Notes: a model not told the origin generated them from the letters alone. Positions 39,501 through 44,140 are shown, counted from the first letter of the stretch. The stretch: 64,000 nucleotides of DNA from Euleptes europaea (GCF_029931775.1 NC_079314.1:72903879-72967878); one strand, 5' to 3'. Numbers and translations: made by a program.

Positions 39501-42347
39501 TCTGGCACATAAACAGGCCTGCCTATCTTTCAGTACAACAGACAACTGCCCCAAACTTTGAAACAAGCCACCAAAAGGAATGACTAATATAATTGATAAG
39601 CCTCTTTAATATATATATTGACCACAATGAATACATTGATAAATTTAGTAGCTGTCTGGCAAACCTGATTCCATCATTTTGGAGAAAAGACACTGCATAC
39701 TGAAAAACTGGGAGCTTCTAACACTTAACTGAGTTAATTTTGAAAAAGTTACCAAATTAAAAAGGTAAAAATTTCCCTGTCAGATTAGTAGTATAAAAAG
39801 TTTTTAAATCTACATCTACACAAGTTTAAATCTACATCTACAAATCTACATCTACACTAGCTATGCCCTGACCTGGATGGCCAAGGCTAGCCTGATCTCA
39901 TCAGACCTCAGAAGCTAAGCAGGGTCAGCCCTGGTTAGTATTTGGATGGGAGACCACGAAGGAATACCAGGGTTGCTGTGCAGAGGAAGGCACTGGCAAA
40001 CTACCTCTGTTAGTCTCTTGCCATGAAAACCCCCCAAAAGGGGTCGCCATAAGTCGGCTGCGACTTGACGGCACTTTACACACACACACTCTATTTAAAA
40101 CAACCTTATCTGTTTGACTGTTGCAAGACCAACTTAAAAGTACAATAATTTAACCCAAGCTTTCATAGGAAGCACAGAGAAAACAACAAAGGCTCACCCC
40201 AGCCACATGATATCATTGCTCTCCTTGGCATCTATACAGCATAGGGTAGAAGTCACTGAGCGTCTTTAAAAATACAGTGCTGAACAAATCTTGAGTTATG
40301 AAAGGACAAATGACAGCTGTGGGGAAAAGTTAGCCAATTGTGACTGCCACACCTAGTCAGTCATAAACATATATTGCAATAGACCAAATGAGCTGGATGA
40401 AAATGAATTCAGATGGCAGTTGCATATTTACATTAAGTTACTTGAGGGCTACGCAAGATTATTTATAGCTTCTCATTCCAAAGATCTCAGTGAGGAATTA
40501 TATTTTAACTGCAAAAACGAACAAACAAAAAAACATCATGTGAGATAGTGACTTGCTATCTTTCTGCGTAGACTTATGGTCAAGCAAGGATGTGTACCCA
40601 TGTATCTCCAGCCACTCAATGCACTACACCACACCAGCTGCCACAGGATAAAATAGCTGTGTAACGTTTTTGTTCATTTAAACCAGCTTTCACTTCTACG
40701 TATGAAGGAATCCAAGCAAATTGAAGGCGTCATCTTCAGCAAACATGAAACCAGGAAATGGTGGGGGAAGTAGTATACAGGAACAGAGAATGAGAAACCT
40801 CAGCTGTAATTCTAGGACATTTTAAAAATCCAGACCTGAACAGCTGATGGATAAACAACATAGCTTGCACCACCCAAGCTACTCAACAGTAACAGTTCAG
40901 AATCCAAAGTTTCTTTCTTGTATTCTGTACTTTGGTGAGTCACCATTTGATGAGCCTCTCCACCACTACCAGTTACATAAGCGAGCACACCACAATTGTA
41001 CAGCCATTTGTTCAAATGCGTGACGTTGAACAACAGTTTGTACAAAGCCATGCGCTTCACACACAACTGGGGTGCCAGACATCCTGTCCTTTTCCAAAAC
41101 CCAAACTCTCAGGCATGCCTAACGGGAAAGCTCTTCTGAACAACCCGGGTTACCGCACTTTTATCCCCAGCGATGTATTAAGAGTTTGAAAACGTTCTAA
41201 AAAATACTGTTCGCACTTTCTATGTATCCCCAGCGACGTATTAAGAGTTTGAAAACGTTCAAAAAAATACTGTTCGCACTTTGTTTGGCCCCTTTAGCTG
41301 GGAAGACGTCCTCCAACCATTTATAAGCCGTGGTATCCAAAAACCCTTTTAAAGCGATGTTTTTTAATAACATTTTCAAACTCTTCGCACATCGCTGGGA
41401 ATACAAAGGGCGGTAACCCCCAACATCTGCTAGGAAAACACCCTTCACTCCCACAGCTCCTCTGGAAAAGACACAGGCGGTTTTTACAAAACCCCCCCCC
41501 CTCAGCGAGACCCTCCCTTACTCGGGGAAGAGGCCAGAGAACTTGGGACTCTTTTTTGTTTTGTTGTTGCCCGCTGCGCTGCTGTCGTAGCAGCCTCTGC
41601 CCTACTCTGGGAAACAAGCGAGAGGGCGACAGCTCCCCACGGCCGCAGCTTCGCCTGGGTCAAGCGGCCCAGTAGTGCAGGCCGCAAGCGAAGGCGGGCG
41701 AGCGCGGGCCCGCCACGCCACGCCACCGCCCTGCAGCAGCGCCAGGCCCAGGCTCATGTGACAAGGATACATCTCCGAGGCGAGGGCTCCCTCCAGCCCT
41801 GGCTGCCGCCATATCCGCCGCCGCCGCCGCCCCCACCCCCTGGCGGCCTCCCCGGGGGGCTGCCTCCCCGGCTCCTGCCCCAGCAGCCCCCGCCCCGGTA
41901 GGGCCGGCCCCGAAAACGGAACCGGTCCAACGCGTTGTGGCTGCGCTCCCAGAACGAGAGCCTGGGGCCGGCGTCGGGGTGGGGGCCGGGCGGCAGCCGC
42001 GAGCAGCCCGACGAGGAGGAGGGCGGCGGCTGGGCCGGGTGCGACCGGAACGCCTCCTTCAGCCGGTACCCGCCGCCCCGGCCGTGCAGGTGGCCCAGCT
42101 CGGGCGGAGGCTGGTGCCGCGAGTGGGAGAAGCGGCGGGACGAGACGAGGCTGCTGCGGAGGTCGGGGGGAGGCCGCCGCCTGGCGTAGGGGCCCTTGGG
42201 GCCGCCGCCTCGGTTGTTCGGCTCCGGGGGGGCCTCGGTGTGGTCGTCGTCGCTGATTTCCCCGTCCTCCAGCTCGCCCTCCTCTTTCGGGGAGAGGCCG
42301 CTCGAGGGCGCCGCCGCCGCCTTCTCTTCAGCCTCAGGAGCCGCCAT
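6462..42347 (-). CDS. ZFC3H1: ZFC3H1, complete 35-exon gene (PAXT zinc-finger scaffold)
   Basis: The spliced product is 1,978 residues, close to the human length of about 1,989 as I recall it. ZFC3H1 is a nuclear protein that links the helicase MTR4 (MTREX) to PABPN1-bound poly(A) RNA. It targets polyadenylated nuclear transcripts to the exosome and retains them in the nucleus. Seen in order: an acidic N-terminus (EEGELEDGEISDDD), an Arg/Gly-rich stretch to about residue 190, a charged coiled coil (about 350-490), a proline-rich linker (about 565-600), a second coiled coil (about 820-960), a C3H zinc finger (C1174, C1182, C1187, H1191), and a C-terminal helical half-a-TPR (HAT-like) region from about 1300 to the end. 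All 34 introns are GT-AG and every exon phase closes without a stop. Identification rests on near-continuous similarity to the human protein recalled from memory. The ATG chosen is the first in frame and starts the conserved acidic block. Confidence 0.97.
6725..6787 (-). CDS. ZFC3H1: ZFC3H1 coding exon 34 (residues 1913-1933)
   Basis: 21 codons: VHRLYQRAFQKLPLSATLWK plus D, matching human closely. Acceptor TTCAG, donor GAT/GTAATG. Confidence 0.97.
7634..7673 (-). CDS. ZFC3H1: ZFC3H1 coding exon 33, 40-nt microexon (residues 1899-1912)
   Basis: It encodes AIAAECFLKGQRE, matching human AIAAEIVLKGQRE. It has a strong pyrimidine tract before CAG on the 5' side and donor GAG/GTATGT. The open frame continuing upstream of this acceptor is intron. 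Confidence 0.95.
8250..8351 (-). CDS. ZFC3H1: ZFC3H1 coding exon 32 (residues 1865-1898)
   Basis: It encodes RLLQQYWDESNIQILKLQAK and MFTYNIPTCLAIWK, near-identical to human. It has no in-frame ATG start, so a simple open-frame scan misses it. Acceptor TGTAG, donor AAAT/GTAATT. Confidence 0.97.
9190..9234. repeat. Perfect 21-bp inverted repeat, 3-nt loop
   Basis: ATTTTACATTAATACAACTCA, TTG, then the exact reverse complement. It lies in the intron between exons 31 and 32 and would form a 21-bp hairpin in either transcript strand. Confidence 0.95.
9845..9945 (-). CDS. ZFC3H1: ZFC3H1 coding exon 31 (residues 1832-1864)
   Basis: VISFYLSCIPKSQHSKALER then FCSTMSANPGLSF. Donor TTCAG/GTAACT, phase 2. 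Confidence 0.96.
11241..11406 (-). CDS. ZFC3H1: ZFC3H1 coding exon 30 (residues 1776-1831)
   Basis: It encodes NQAQEFKLFTDFVNRCLVTV and PTRYPIPFTTADYWTNYEFH. Only 94 bp of intron separates it from exon 29. Donor AAG/GTATGA. Confidence 0.97.
11501..11605 (-). CDS. ZFC3H1: ZFC3H1 coding exon 29 (residues 1741-1775)
   Basis: CLYQSLHGSSGEATDAYEAA then LGAVMQEEIIQQIWL. Acceptor AATAG, donor GGA/GTAAGT. Confidence 0.95.
12227..12457 (-). repeat. MIR-like CORE-SINE, minus strand
   Basis: It carries CTGTGAGATAGGTTAAGCTG, TGGCCCAAGGTCACC and CCACTACACCACACTGG, the hallmark blocks of MIR-like SINEs in reverse. In the intron between exons 28 and 29. Confidence 0.8.
12860..12898. repeat. GT/GA simple repeat
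   Basis: GTGTGTGTGT followed by GAGAGAAAGAGAGAGAGA, ending 6 bp from the donor of ZFC3H1 exon 28. Confidence 0.9.
12904..13014 (-). CDS. ZFC3H1: ZFC3H1 coding exon 28 (residues 1704-1740)
   Basis: RYFLNFPMPIEFAPPSYKGC then FTEDALNQQIPYLWQIY, aligning with human RYLLNIPGPID...VPYLWLIY. Donor ACTG/GTGAGT. Confidence 0.94.
13420..13514 (-). CDS. ZFC3H1: ZFC3H1 coding exon 27 (residues 1673-1703)
   Basis: KRSDSIPPLLQAFVAAFFEC and the following HQEHSPVELL. One of the more diverged exons. Acceptor GACAG, donor ACG/GTGAGT. Confidence 0.92.
13960..14158 (-). CDS. ZFC3H1: ZFC3H1 coding exon 26 (residues 1606-1672)
   Basis: It encodes RWEAAIEICKSLLKVCPVDC, QLLEALVSLYLQT and WLTAFEKNPQNAQVFYFMCK, typical of the TPR-like repeats. 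Acceptor TTCCAG, donor CAG/GTAATA. Confidence 0.97.
14235..14400 (+). repeat. tRNA-derived SINE (same family as 23437)
   Basis: The head is AGTAGCTCAGAGGCAGAGC. The B-box region is partly deleted relative to the copy at 23437. Lies in the ZFC3H1 intron between exons 25 and 26, inserted antisense to the gene. Confidence 0.85.
14566..14671 (-). CDS. ZFC3H1: ZFC3H1 coding exon 25 (residues 1571-1605)
   Basis: DAIQSCTSENPKDDEKIVLS then LPLYRNMILLQKLLE, aligning with human DAVKACTDES...LLE. Donor GAAAG/GTAAAG. Confidence 0.95.
15026..15263 (-). CDS. ZFC3H1: ZFC3H1 coding exon 24 (residues 1492-1570)
   Basis: It encodes DRCLAWLSYIHLIEFGDLP, KFYDPANSNPSKI and VKTNPDTLLAVF, aligning well with human. 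Acceptor CATAG/AAT, donor GACG/GTAATT. Confidence 0.97.
16705..16748. repeat. Tandem duplication, 22-bp unit x2
   Basis: TTTCCTTTCTTGTA(A/G)CGTGT... repeated end to end with one mismatch, in a ZFC3H1 intron just left of a 5S SINE. Confidence 0.9.
16797..17008 (-). repeat. 5S-rRNA-derived SINE, minus strand
   Basis: Reverse orientation: the body end (GTCACATCTTACTTATGGCG) comes first and the 5S-like head (CTTCTGAGATCTGACAAGATC) last. In the ZFC3H1 intron between exons 23 and 24, in the same sense as the gene. Confidence 0.88.
17126..17317 (-). CDS. ZFC3H1: ZFC3H1 coding exon 23 (residues 1428-1491)
   Basis: It encodes FLDLENSFDGKDYVCGRMLQ, FLMETP and a HAT-like helix ending GRHQNAVALFQ. Less conserved than its neighbours. 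Donor CAG/GTACTT. Confidence 0.95.
18067..18253 (-). CDS. ZFC3H1: ZFC3H1 coding exon 22 (residues 1365-1427)
   Basis: HAT/TPR-like helices: LDSALNVLARALENNKENSE, IWCHYLKLFSKRGTKEEVQE and MCETAVEYAP. Acceptor TGCAG/ATC, donor GGTCT/GTAAGT. Confidence 0.97.
19283..19432 (-). repeat. MIR-like CORE-SINE fragment, minus strand
   Basis: It has GCGAGATAGGCTAGACTG, CTAAAGTTAGCCAGTGAG and CCACTACACCACACTGGC. In the intron between exons 21 and 22. Confidence 0.75.
19832..20015 (-). CDS. ZFC3H1: ZFC3H1 coding exon 21 (residues 1304-1364)
   Basis: It encodes INVPALDAVVTPDDVRYFTN, ETDDVANLEASVLENP and the helix VQLWIKLAYKYLNQNEG, the first of the C-terminal helical repeats. Donor GAAGG/GTAGGT. Confidence 0.97.
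20556..20640. mobile_element. Hairpin MITE-like element in ZFC3H1 intron
   Basis: AGCAGAGTTATACCCTTC and GAAGGGTGTAATTCTGCTT are imperfect inverted repeats around ACTTCAATGAA, ending in GGACCGCACAGT. In the intron between exons 20 and 21. Confidence 0.6.
20776..20895 (-). CDS. ZFC3H1: ZFC3H1 coding exon 20 (residues 1264-1303)
   Basis: It encodes TPPFTTWKERRKWKPKYWKK and SSSEEEQSSGPIKY. Acceptor GACAG/CTC, donor TATG/GTAACT. Confidence 0.97.
21091..21192 (-). CDS. ZFC3H1: ZFC3H1 coding exon 19 (residues 1230-1263)
   Basis: It encodes EKYVEKLFGVNKDRMSMDQM then AVLLVSNINESKGH, which matches the human sequence I recall residue for residue. Donor CACA/GTAAGT. Confidence 0.97.
21523..21644 (-). 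CDS. ZFC3H1: ZFC3H1 coding exon 18 (residues 1189-1229)
   Basis: It completes the finger (WQH) and encodes CTLSRRQLFEDILSYNLALI and GCSEKSTDEEI. It follows the largest intron of the gene (21645-25486, about 3.8 kb). Donor AACAG/GTATGT. Confidence 0.96.
23437..23650 (+). repeat. tRNA-derived SINE, well preserved
   Basis: It has an intact A box (TGGCTCAGTGGTAGAGC) and B box (GGTTCAATCCC), then a family-specific body and the tail GGCAGCTTCATGTG. It lies in the large ZFC3H1 intron between exons 17 and 18, on the strand opposite to the gene. Confidence 0.92.
24861..25170 (-). repeat. Second tRNA-headed SINE family (MIR/CORE-like body), minus strand
   Basis: On the minus strand the head has the box-B-like GGTTTGATTCCCC, and the body has the CORE-like CTTGGGCAAGTTAC equivalent and the tail ATATAAAAACC. 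A closely related copy is at 48693. Confidence 0.85.
25487..25618 (-). CDS. ZFC3H1: ZFC3H1 coding exon 17 (residues 1145-1188), zinc finger
   Basis: It carries most of the C3H zinc finger that names the gene: C1174-x7-C1182-x4-C1187, with the last ligand H1191 in the next exon. Preceded by SSVSYSNMIEPKQCFCRF. Every zinc ligand is present. Donor CAGTG/GTGAGT. Confidence 0.97.
26083..26192 (-). CDS. ZFC3H1: ZFC3H1 coding exon 16 (residues 1109-1144)
   Basis: It encodes VIAVDVDPF and the conserved PFGPYHSPLLVFKSYR just upstream of the zinc finger. Donor ACAG/GTATCG, phase 2. Confidence 0.96.
26282..26830 (-). CDS. ZFC3H1: ZFC3H1 coding exon 15 (residues 926-1108)
   Basis: The second-longest coding exon. 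It encodes PNKILKLENSPSSSPKKHSA, a coiled coil (LEYEYALKIQQLKEAR), the block LPQPSLHDLTQDKLTLDIEE, SSRERRRSF and PELFLGLNIDELKKLYVK. Donor CAG/GTAATT. Phase 0 at both ends. Confidence 0.97.
26915..27060. repeat. Unclassified interspersed repeat (ACTCGAGTATAAGCC)
   Basis: The 15-mer ACTCGAGTATAAGCC occurs twice (about 26931 and 26997), with a third partial GAATATAAGCCGAGG between. I recognise this as a common reptile repeat but cannot place its class. Confidence 0.5.
27608..27739 (-). CDS. ZFC3H1: ZFC3H1 coding exon 14 (residues 882-925)
   Basis: IHRVQQRVTVKKALALKYGE then ELARAKALASKEIGKRKLE, almost identical to human. 44 whole codons; donor GGA/GTAAGT. Confidence 0.97.
27900..28074 (-). CDS. 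ZFC3H1: ZFC3H1 coding exon 13 (residues 823-881)
   Basis: A coiled-coil exon: LLLMKDESVLKHLLQQEAKK, then ESVRLAESKIAKLNEQLQAT, ending FLKKLQEQ. Acceptor GACAG, donor CAA/GTAAGA. Confidence 0.97.
28353..28790 (+). mobile_element. CR1 LINE 3' fragment
   Basis: It begins in the end of the ORF2 coding region (similar to 59150-59250: ACTTGAAGG, CCAGAAGGTCAGACCAG) and continues into the 3' region ending GATCTTGGAGG...TTACCTTCCTC. Strongly 5' truncated. In the ZFC3H1 intron between exons 12 and 13, antisense. Confidence 0.85.
29031..29238 (+). repeat. tRNA-derived SINE (same family)
   Basis: Starts GGAGGGGCCATGGCTCAGAGG, has the B box GGTTCAACCCC and ends AGGCAACTTCATGTG. In the intron between exons 12 and 13, antisense to ZFC3H1. 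Confidence 0.9.
29499..29645 (-). CDS. ZFC3H1: ZFC3H1 coding exon 12 (residues 774-822)
   Basis: It begins NREKQRLII across the junction and contains GVGRIALVTKQVTDAEAKLK. Donor CACAA/GTAAGT, phase 2. Confidence 0.97.
29905..30023 (-). CDS. ZFC3H1: ZFC3H1 coding exon 11 (residues 735-773)
   Basis: It encodes ASKPKTPLMSEKENNPMR, then TPEALPEDKKIEYRLLKEEI. Donor GCCAA/GTATGT, leaving phase 2. Confidence 0.97.
30606..30668 (-). mobile_element. CR1 LINE extreme 3' end, minus strand
   Basis: On the minus strand it reads GGTTGGACTAGATGGCCTGT and ends CCAACTCTATGATTCTATG, the signature CR1 terminus with ATTCTATG repeats. Confidence 0.85.
30849..30986 (-). CDS. ZFC3H1: ZFC3H1 coding exon 10 (residues 689-734)
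   Basis: It encodes LPKHNSVVITLNNSDDSESD and VFGGLESMIKEARRTVE. Acceptor TGTAG/CTT, donor GAG/GTAAGT; 46 whole codons. Confidence 0.97.
31468..31632 (-). CDS. ZFC3H1: ZFC3H1 coding exon 9 (residues 634-688)
   Basis: It encodes ENSSNSGPPSPPVLNNSHS, SINTVSQPR and RPPRTVIM, matching human in order. Acceptor CTAG/GAA, donor ATG/GTAATT; 55 whole codons. Confidence 0.96.
32165..32368 (-). CDS. ZFC3H1: ZFC3H1 coding exon 8 (residues 566-633)
   Basis: It encodes the hallmark polyproline run (PLPPLPPLPPEEPEQPPKPP) followed by an acidic patch and the helix MLLREELLKSLANKRAYKPE. Phase 0 at both ends; donor GAA/GTAAGT. Confidence 0.97.
32696..32793 (-). CDS. ZFC3H1: ZFC3H1 coding exon 7 (residues 533-565)
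   Basis: A Pro-rich segment (ASSPVQPSYFECPVGYFPP and onward) aligning with human SPVQPPFFSECSLGYF. Donor TTTCA/GTAAGT. Confidence 0.94.
34443..34563 (-). CDS. ZFC3H1: ZFC3H1 coding exon 6 (residues 493-532)
   Basis: It encodes SSDKDLRRPDKQ and GGIYQYDNYDEVAMD, closely matching human. Acceptor TTTAG, donor CCTG/GTAGGT; ends in phase 1. Confidence 0.96.
35654..35880 (-). CDS. ZFC3H1: ZFC3H1 coding exon 5 (residues 417-492)
   Basis: A Q/E/K/R-rich coiled coil followed by the strongly conserved RDLSNQEEQYNRFMKLVGGK. In-frame both ways; donor AAG/GTAAAG. Confidence 0.97.
36010..36208 (-). CDS. ZFC3H1: ZFC3H1 coding exon 4 (residues 351-416)
   Basis: It encodes SELQLRLLALQSASRKWQQK and QQVMKESKEKLTK, the start of the charged coiled coil, nearly identical to human. 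The acceptor AAAG/AAG is again ambiguous by one in-frame codon (36208 or 36205). The donor is GCAG/GTGAAT. Confidence 0.95.
36395..36453 (-). CDS. ZFC3H1: ZFC3H1 coding exon 3 (residues 331-350)
   Basis: A 59-nt exon reading ADEKEQADQNLSPSDAAAVK, weakly similar to the human DKEQNL region. The acceptor is a CAGCAG tandem; use of the upstream AG extends the exon to 36456 and adds one alanine. The donor is AAG/GTAAGA. Confidence 0.88.
36581..36884 (+). repeat. Sauria-type SINE with BovB-like tail and target duplications
   Basis: Head AGGAGCCCCGTGGCGCAGAG with tRNA-like box GAGTTCAATCCC. The 3' half (AAGGCACTGGCAAAACCACC, GTCGGGATGTGACGTCACC, GGTGCTTGCACAGGGGACC) is the BovB-related tail of squamate Sauria SINEs. 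It is flanked by the perfect 10-bp duplication TATATTATTA at 36571-36580 and 36885-36894. In ZFC3H1 intron 2, antisense to the gene. Confidence 0.93.
37682..38095 (-). CDS. ZFC3H1: ZFC3H1 coding exon 2 (residues 193-330)
   Basis: It begins SKMFGKSPSRKQNYS across the junction and carries the conserved EDLLLKYKQIQLELEYINKDE helix and the FQAFELKPLRQKL motif. The acceptor is GAAGCAG, so AAG and CAG are both possible and differ by one in-frame codon. The donor is GAGG/GTAACT. Confidence 0.96.
38636..38804. repeat. 48-bp direct repeat, spaced 121 bp
   Basis: GCTGCTTATTTGGTCA... at 38636-38683 recurs at 38757-38804 with about six differences. Intron 1 of ZFC3H1. Confidence 0.8.
39863..40088 (+). 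repeat. 5S-rRNA-derived SINE
   Basis: The head resembles 5S rRNA (GAAGCTAAGCAGGGTCAGCC, TTAGTATTTGGATGGGAGAC). It is followed by a SINE body (AGTCGGCTGCGACTTGACGG) and a CA tail. Too diverged and joined to a body to be a 5S gene. In ZFC3H1 intron 1. Confidence 0.92.
40538..40642 (-). repeat. Weak MIR-like fragment, minus strand
   Basis: Only the TGTGAGATAGTGAC block and the CACTACACCACACCAGCTG end are recognisable. In ZFC3H1 intron 1, which holds no gene. Confidence 0.4.
41162..41403. repeat. 58-bp direct repeat pair plus inverted partial copy
   Basis: TATCCCCAGCGA...GCACTTT occurs at 41162-41219 and 41225-41282 (two mismatches). A reversed partial copy is at 41371-41403 (TTTTCAAACTCTTCGCACAT...). 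In ZFC3H1 intron 1 near the CpG island. Confidence 0.85.
41771..42347 (-). CDS. ZFC3H1: ZFC3H1 coding exon 1 (residues 1-192)
   Basis: It encodes the acidic start (SPKEEGELEDGEISDDD), an Arg/Pro/Gly-rich low-complexity stretch with the conserved SFWERSHNALDRFRFRGR, and ends in WREPSPRR. The exon is extremely GC-rich and lies in a CpG island. It ends in phase 1 at the donor AGAT/GTATCCTTG, a U12-type donor sequence. The long open frames on the opposite strand here are shadows of this GC-rich exon. Confidence 0.96.
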
Positions 42348-42518
42348 CGGGGTGACTCGGCGCCAACAGGCCGGCAGGAAGGAGAGGAAGCGTCTCGGGC
42401 CGATCCGCCCACAGGCGCCTGCCTCAGTTTCGATCCCTCTCCAAGAACGGCGCGGCGGGCCGGGCCGACCCTAAACTTGTACGCGCACGACGCCCTTTCC
42501 CCTTTGCTTGACACAAAC

Positions 42519-42528
42519 TCTCGCGAGA
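42519..42528. promoter_or_regulatory. TCTCGCGAGA palindrome (BANP-type site)
   Basis: A perfect copy of the 10-bp palindrome enriched in CpG-island promoters and bound by BANP. It is about 170 bp upstream of the ZFC3H1 ATG, close to where transcription should start. The match is seen; binding is inferred. Confidence 0.75.
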
Positions 42529-42593
42529 TCTCCCCCCCTTCCCTTTCTCCAGGAAGGACGGGCGGGGGGGGAGAGAAGCATCACAAAAAGGGG

Positions 42594-42611
42594 CGTGATG
42601 GGAATTGTAGT
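42594..42611 (-). promoter_or_regulatory. ACTACAATTCCCATCACG, ZNF143/THAP11-type site
   Basis: On the minus strand this reads as a near-consensus SBS element (ACTACAATTCCC core), known from promoters bound by ZNF143 and THAP11. It is 66 bp outside the TCTCGCGAGA palindrome. Confidence 0.7.
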
Positions 42612-43044
42612 CTCCCGCTGCCTGGCAACGGCCACGAGAGCGGTGGAAGAGCTGCTCTGTTTCAGGCGACGGGCAGGGGGAGAATAACGGTCCCTTAACG
42701 AAATCGGTGCTCCTGCTGTGAGGAAAAGGCCGAGGGATAGTAGCCATTTCAGTGAGGTTTGGGTCTAGAGGCAGGCAGAATCGACATCAACTGTGCCACG
42801 GGTGGGCGTCTATGAGGCGCATTTAAAAAATAATAATAATAATCCAGAAATATTTGTTTCTCAAGGGAGGAACCAAACTGTCAATTTTTGGAATGACTTT
42901 TGAAAATTTTATCGGGCCAATATAATATGGAGTGAGGGGCTTCGTCCTTCCAGGTAGGAGACAACAGTGTAACTACAACTAGGTAACCATAAGAGCCAAG
43001 TATTGTCAAAGGCTTTCACGGTCAGAGTTCATTGGTTCTTGTAG

Positions 43045-43299
43045 GTTATCCGGGCTGTGTAACCGTGGTCTTGGAATTTTCTTTCCTGACGTTTCGCCAG
43101 CAACTGTGGCAGGCATCTTCAGAGTAGTAACACTGAAGGACAGTGTCTCTCAGTGTCAAGGGTGTAGGAAGACTTCCTACACCCTTGACACTGAGAGACA
43201 CTGTCCTTCAGTGTTACTACTCTGAAGATGCCTGCCACAGTTGCTGGCGAAACGTCAGGAAAGAAAATTCCAAGACCACAGTTACACAGCCCGGATAAC
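43045..43299. mobile_element. 255-bp near-perfect palindrome (hairpin element copy 1)
   Basis: Arms 43045-43171 and 43173-43299 are reverse complements with a single mismatch around the centre at 43172. Each arm holds CTGAAGA, a short stem-loop and GAAACGTC, resembling a hammerhead ribozyme core. Sequence to the left (43008-43044) is shared with copy 2 and belongs to the same repeat. Confidence 0.9.
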
Positions 43300-43598
43300 A
43301 TAAGAGCCAAGTGTTCGTGAAAAAGTTTCACATCCGCTTCGTAGCTCTCCTGTGGTTCGAAAAATCTCCGGGATCAGGGGAGAAAGTTCGGATTCTTGGA
43401 CCGCAAAACTGTGGAGCAGCCACTCTTCCCCACAGCATCCCTTGCACACATGCTTTAGAAACAAACAAAAAACCCCACCATTCCCGTGCCTGGCTGGGCT
43501 CCTTTTTTACTCCTCTCCTTCTTTTTAATCCTCTGAGAAGTTATAGCGTTATTTTCCTTGCAGTCAGTTGGCCAAAACCGAGGGTGGGGGAACGACTA

Positions 43599-43692
43599 GG
43601 GATGGCAGCTCTGGGTTGGGAAATATCTGGTGATTTTTGCGGGCCGAGGGTGGGATTTGGGGAAGGTGAACTCTATGGCATTGCACCCCATT
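43599..43692. mobile_element. Fragment of the same TIR family
   Basis: GGCAGCTCTGGGTTGGGAAA to AACTCTATGGCATTGCACCC matches the left half of the copy at 52589. Confidence 0.6.
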
Positions 43693-43914
43693 AAAGTCCC
43701 TCCCACTCATTATTAACATTGGTGTTGCATTCAAACACACCAGGTTCAAGATACTTCCCTCTGAGCTAACATAACTCATTTCTACAGGATGGTAGTAAAA
43801 TGTAAGCTGTTGGAGATTACCAGTTGTCACAAAGGAGAAGAATCTCTTATTTATATTTTATTTAGGTTTACATACGGGTTGGGCATACTAATAGCCATAC
43901 AAGATTTGAAATAT

Positions 43915-44140
43915 TGTCGAAGGCTTTCACGGTCAGAGTTCATTGGTTCTTGTAGGTTATCCGGGCTGTGTGACCGTGGTCTTGGTATTTTCTTTCCTGA
44001 CGTTTCGCCAGCAGCTGTGGCAGGCATCTTCAGAGGAGTCTCTGTCCTTCAGTGTTACTCCTCTGAAGATGCCTGCCACAGCTGCTGGTGAATCGTCAGG
44101 AAAGAAAATACCAAGACCACGGTCACACAGCCCTACAAAA
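43915..44140. mobile_element. Hairpin element copy 2
   Basis: Same family as 43045-43299: shared left end (ATTGTCGAAGGCTTTCACGG), inverted arms of about 85 bp and a short central loop (44031-44050). It ends just before the L2 LINE at 44165. Confidence 0.88.

Larger units (their letters stand above)
41600..42720. promoter_or_regulatory. CpG island over ZFC3H1 promoter and first exon
   Basis: A long GC- and CpG-dense block surrounded by AT-rich sequence, spanning the first coding exon, its 5' leader and about 370 bp upstream. This is the expected housekeeping-type promoter. In mammals the promoter is shared with THAP2 in the other direction, but no divergent coding exon is visible here. Confidence 0.85.

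Noticed and set aside
39880-39975. 5S rRNA gene
   Set aside because: The 5S-like part is diverged and fused to a SINE body and tail, and recurs elsewhere in the same form.
41937-42698. 253-codon plus-strand open frame over the ZFC3H1 promoter
   Set aside because: It is antisense to the GC-rich first exon of ZFC3H1, has no domain and does not resemble THAP2.
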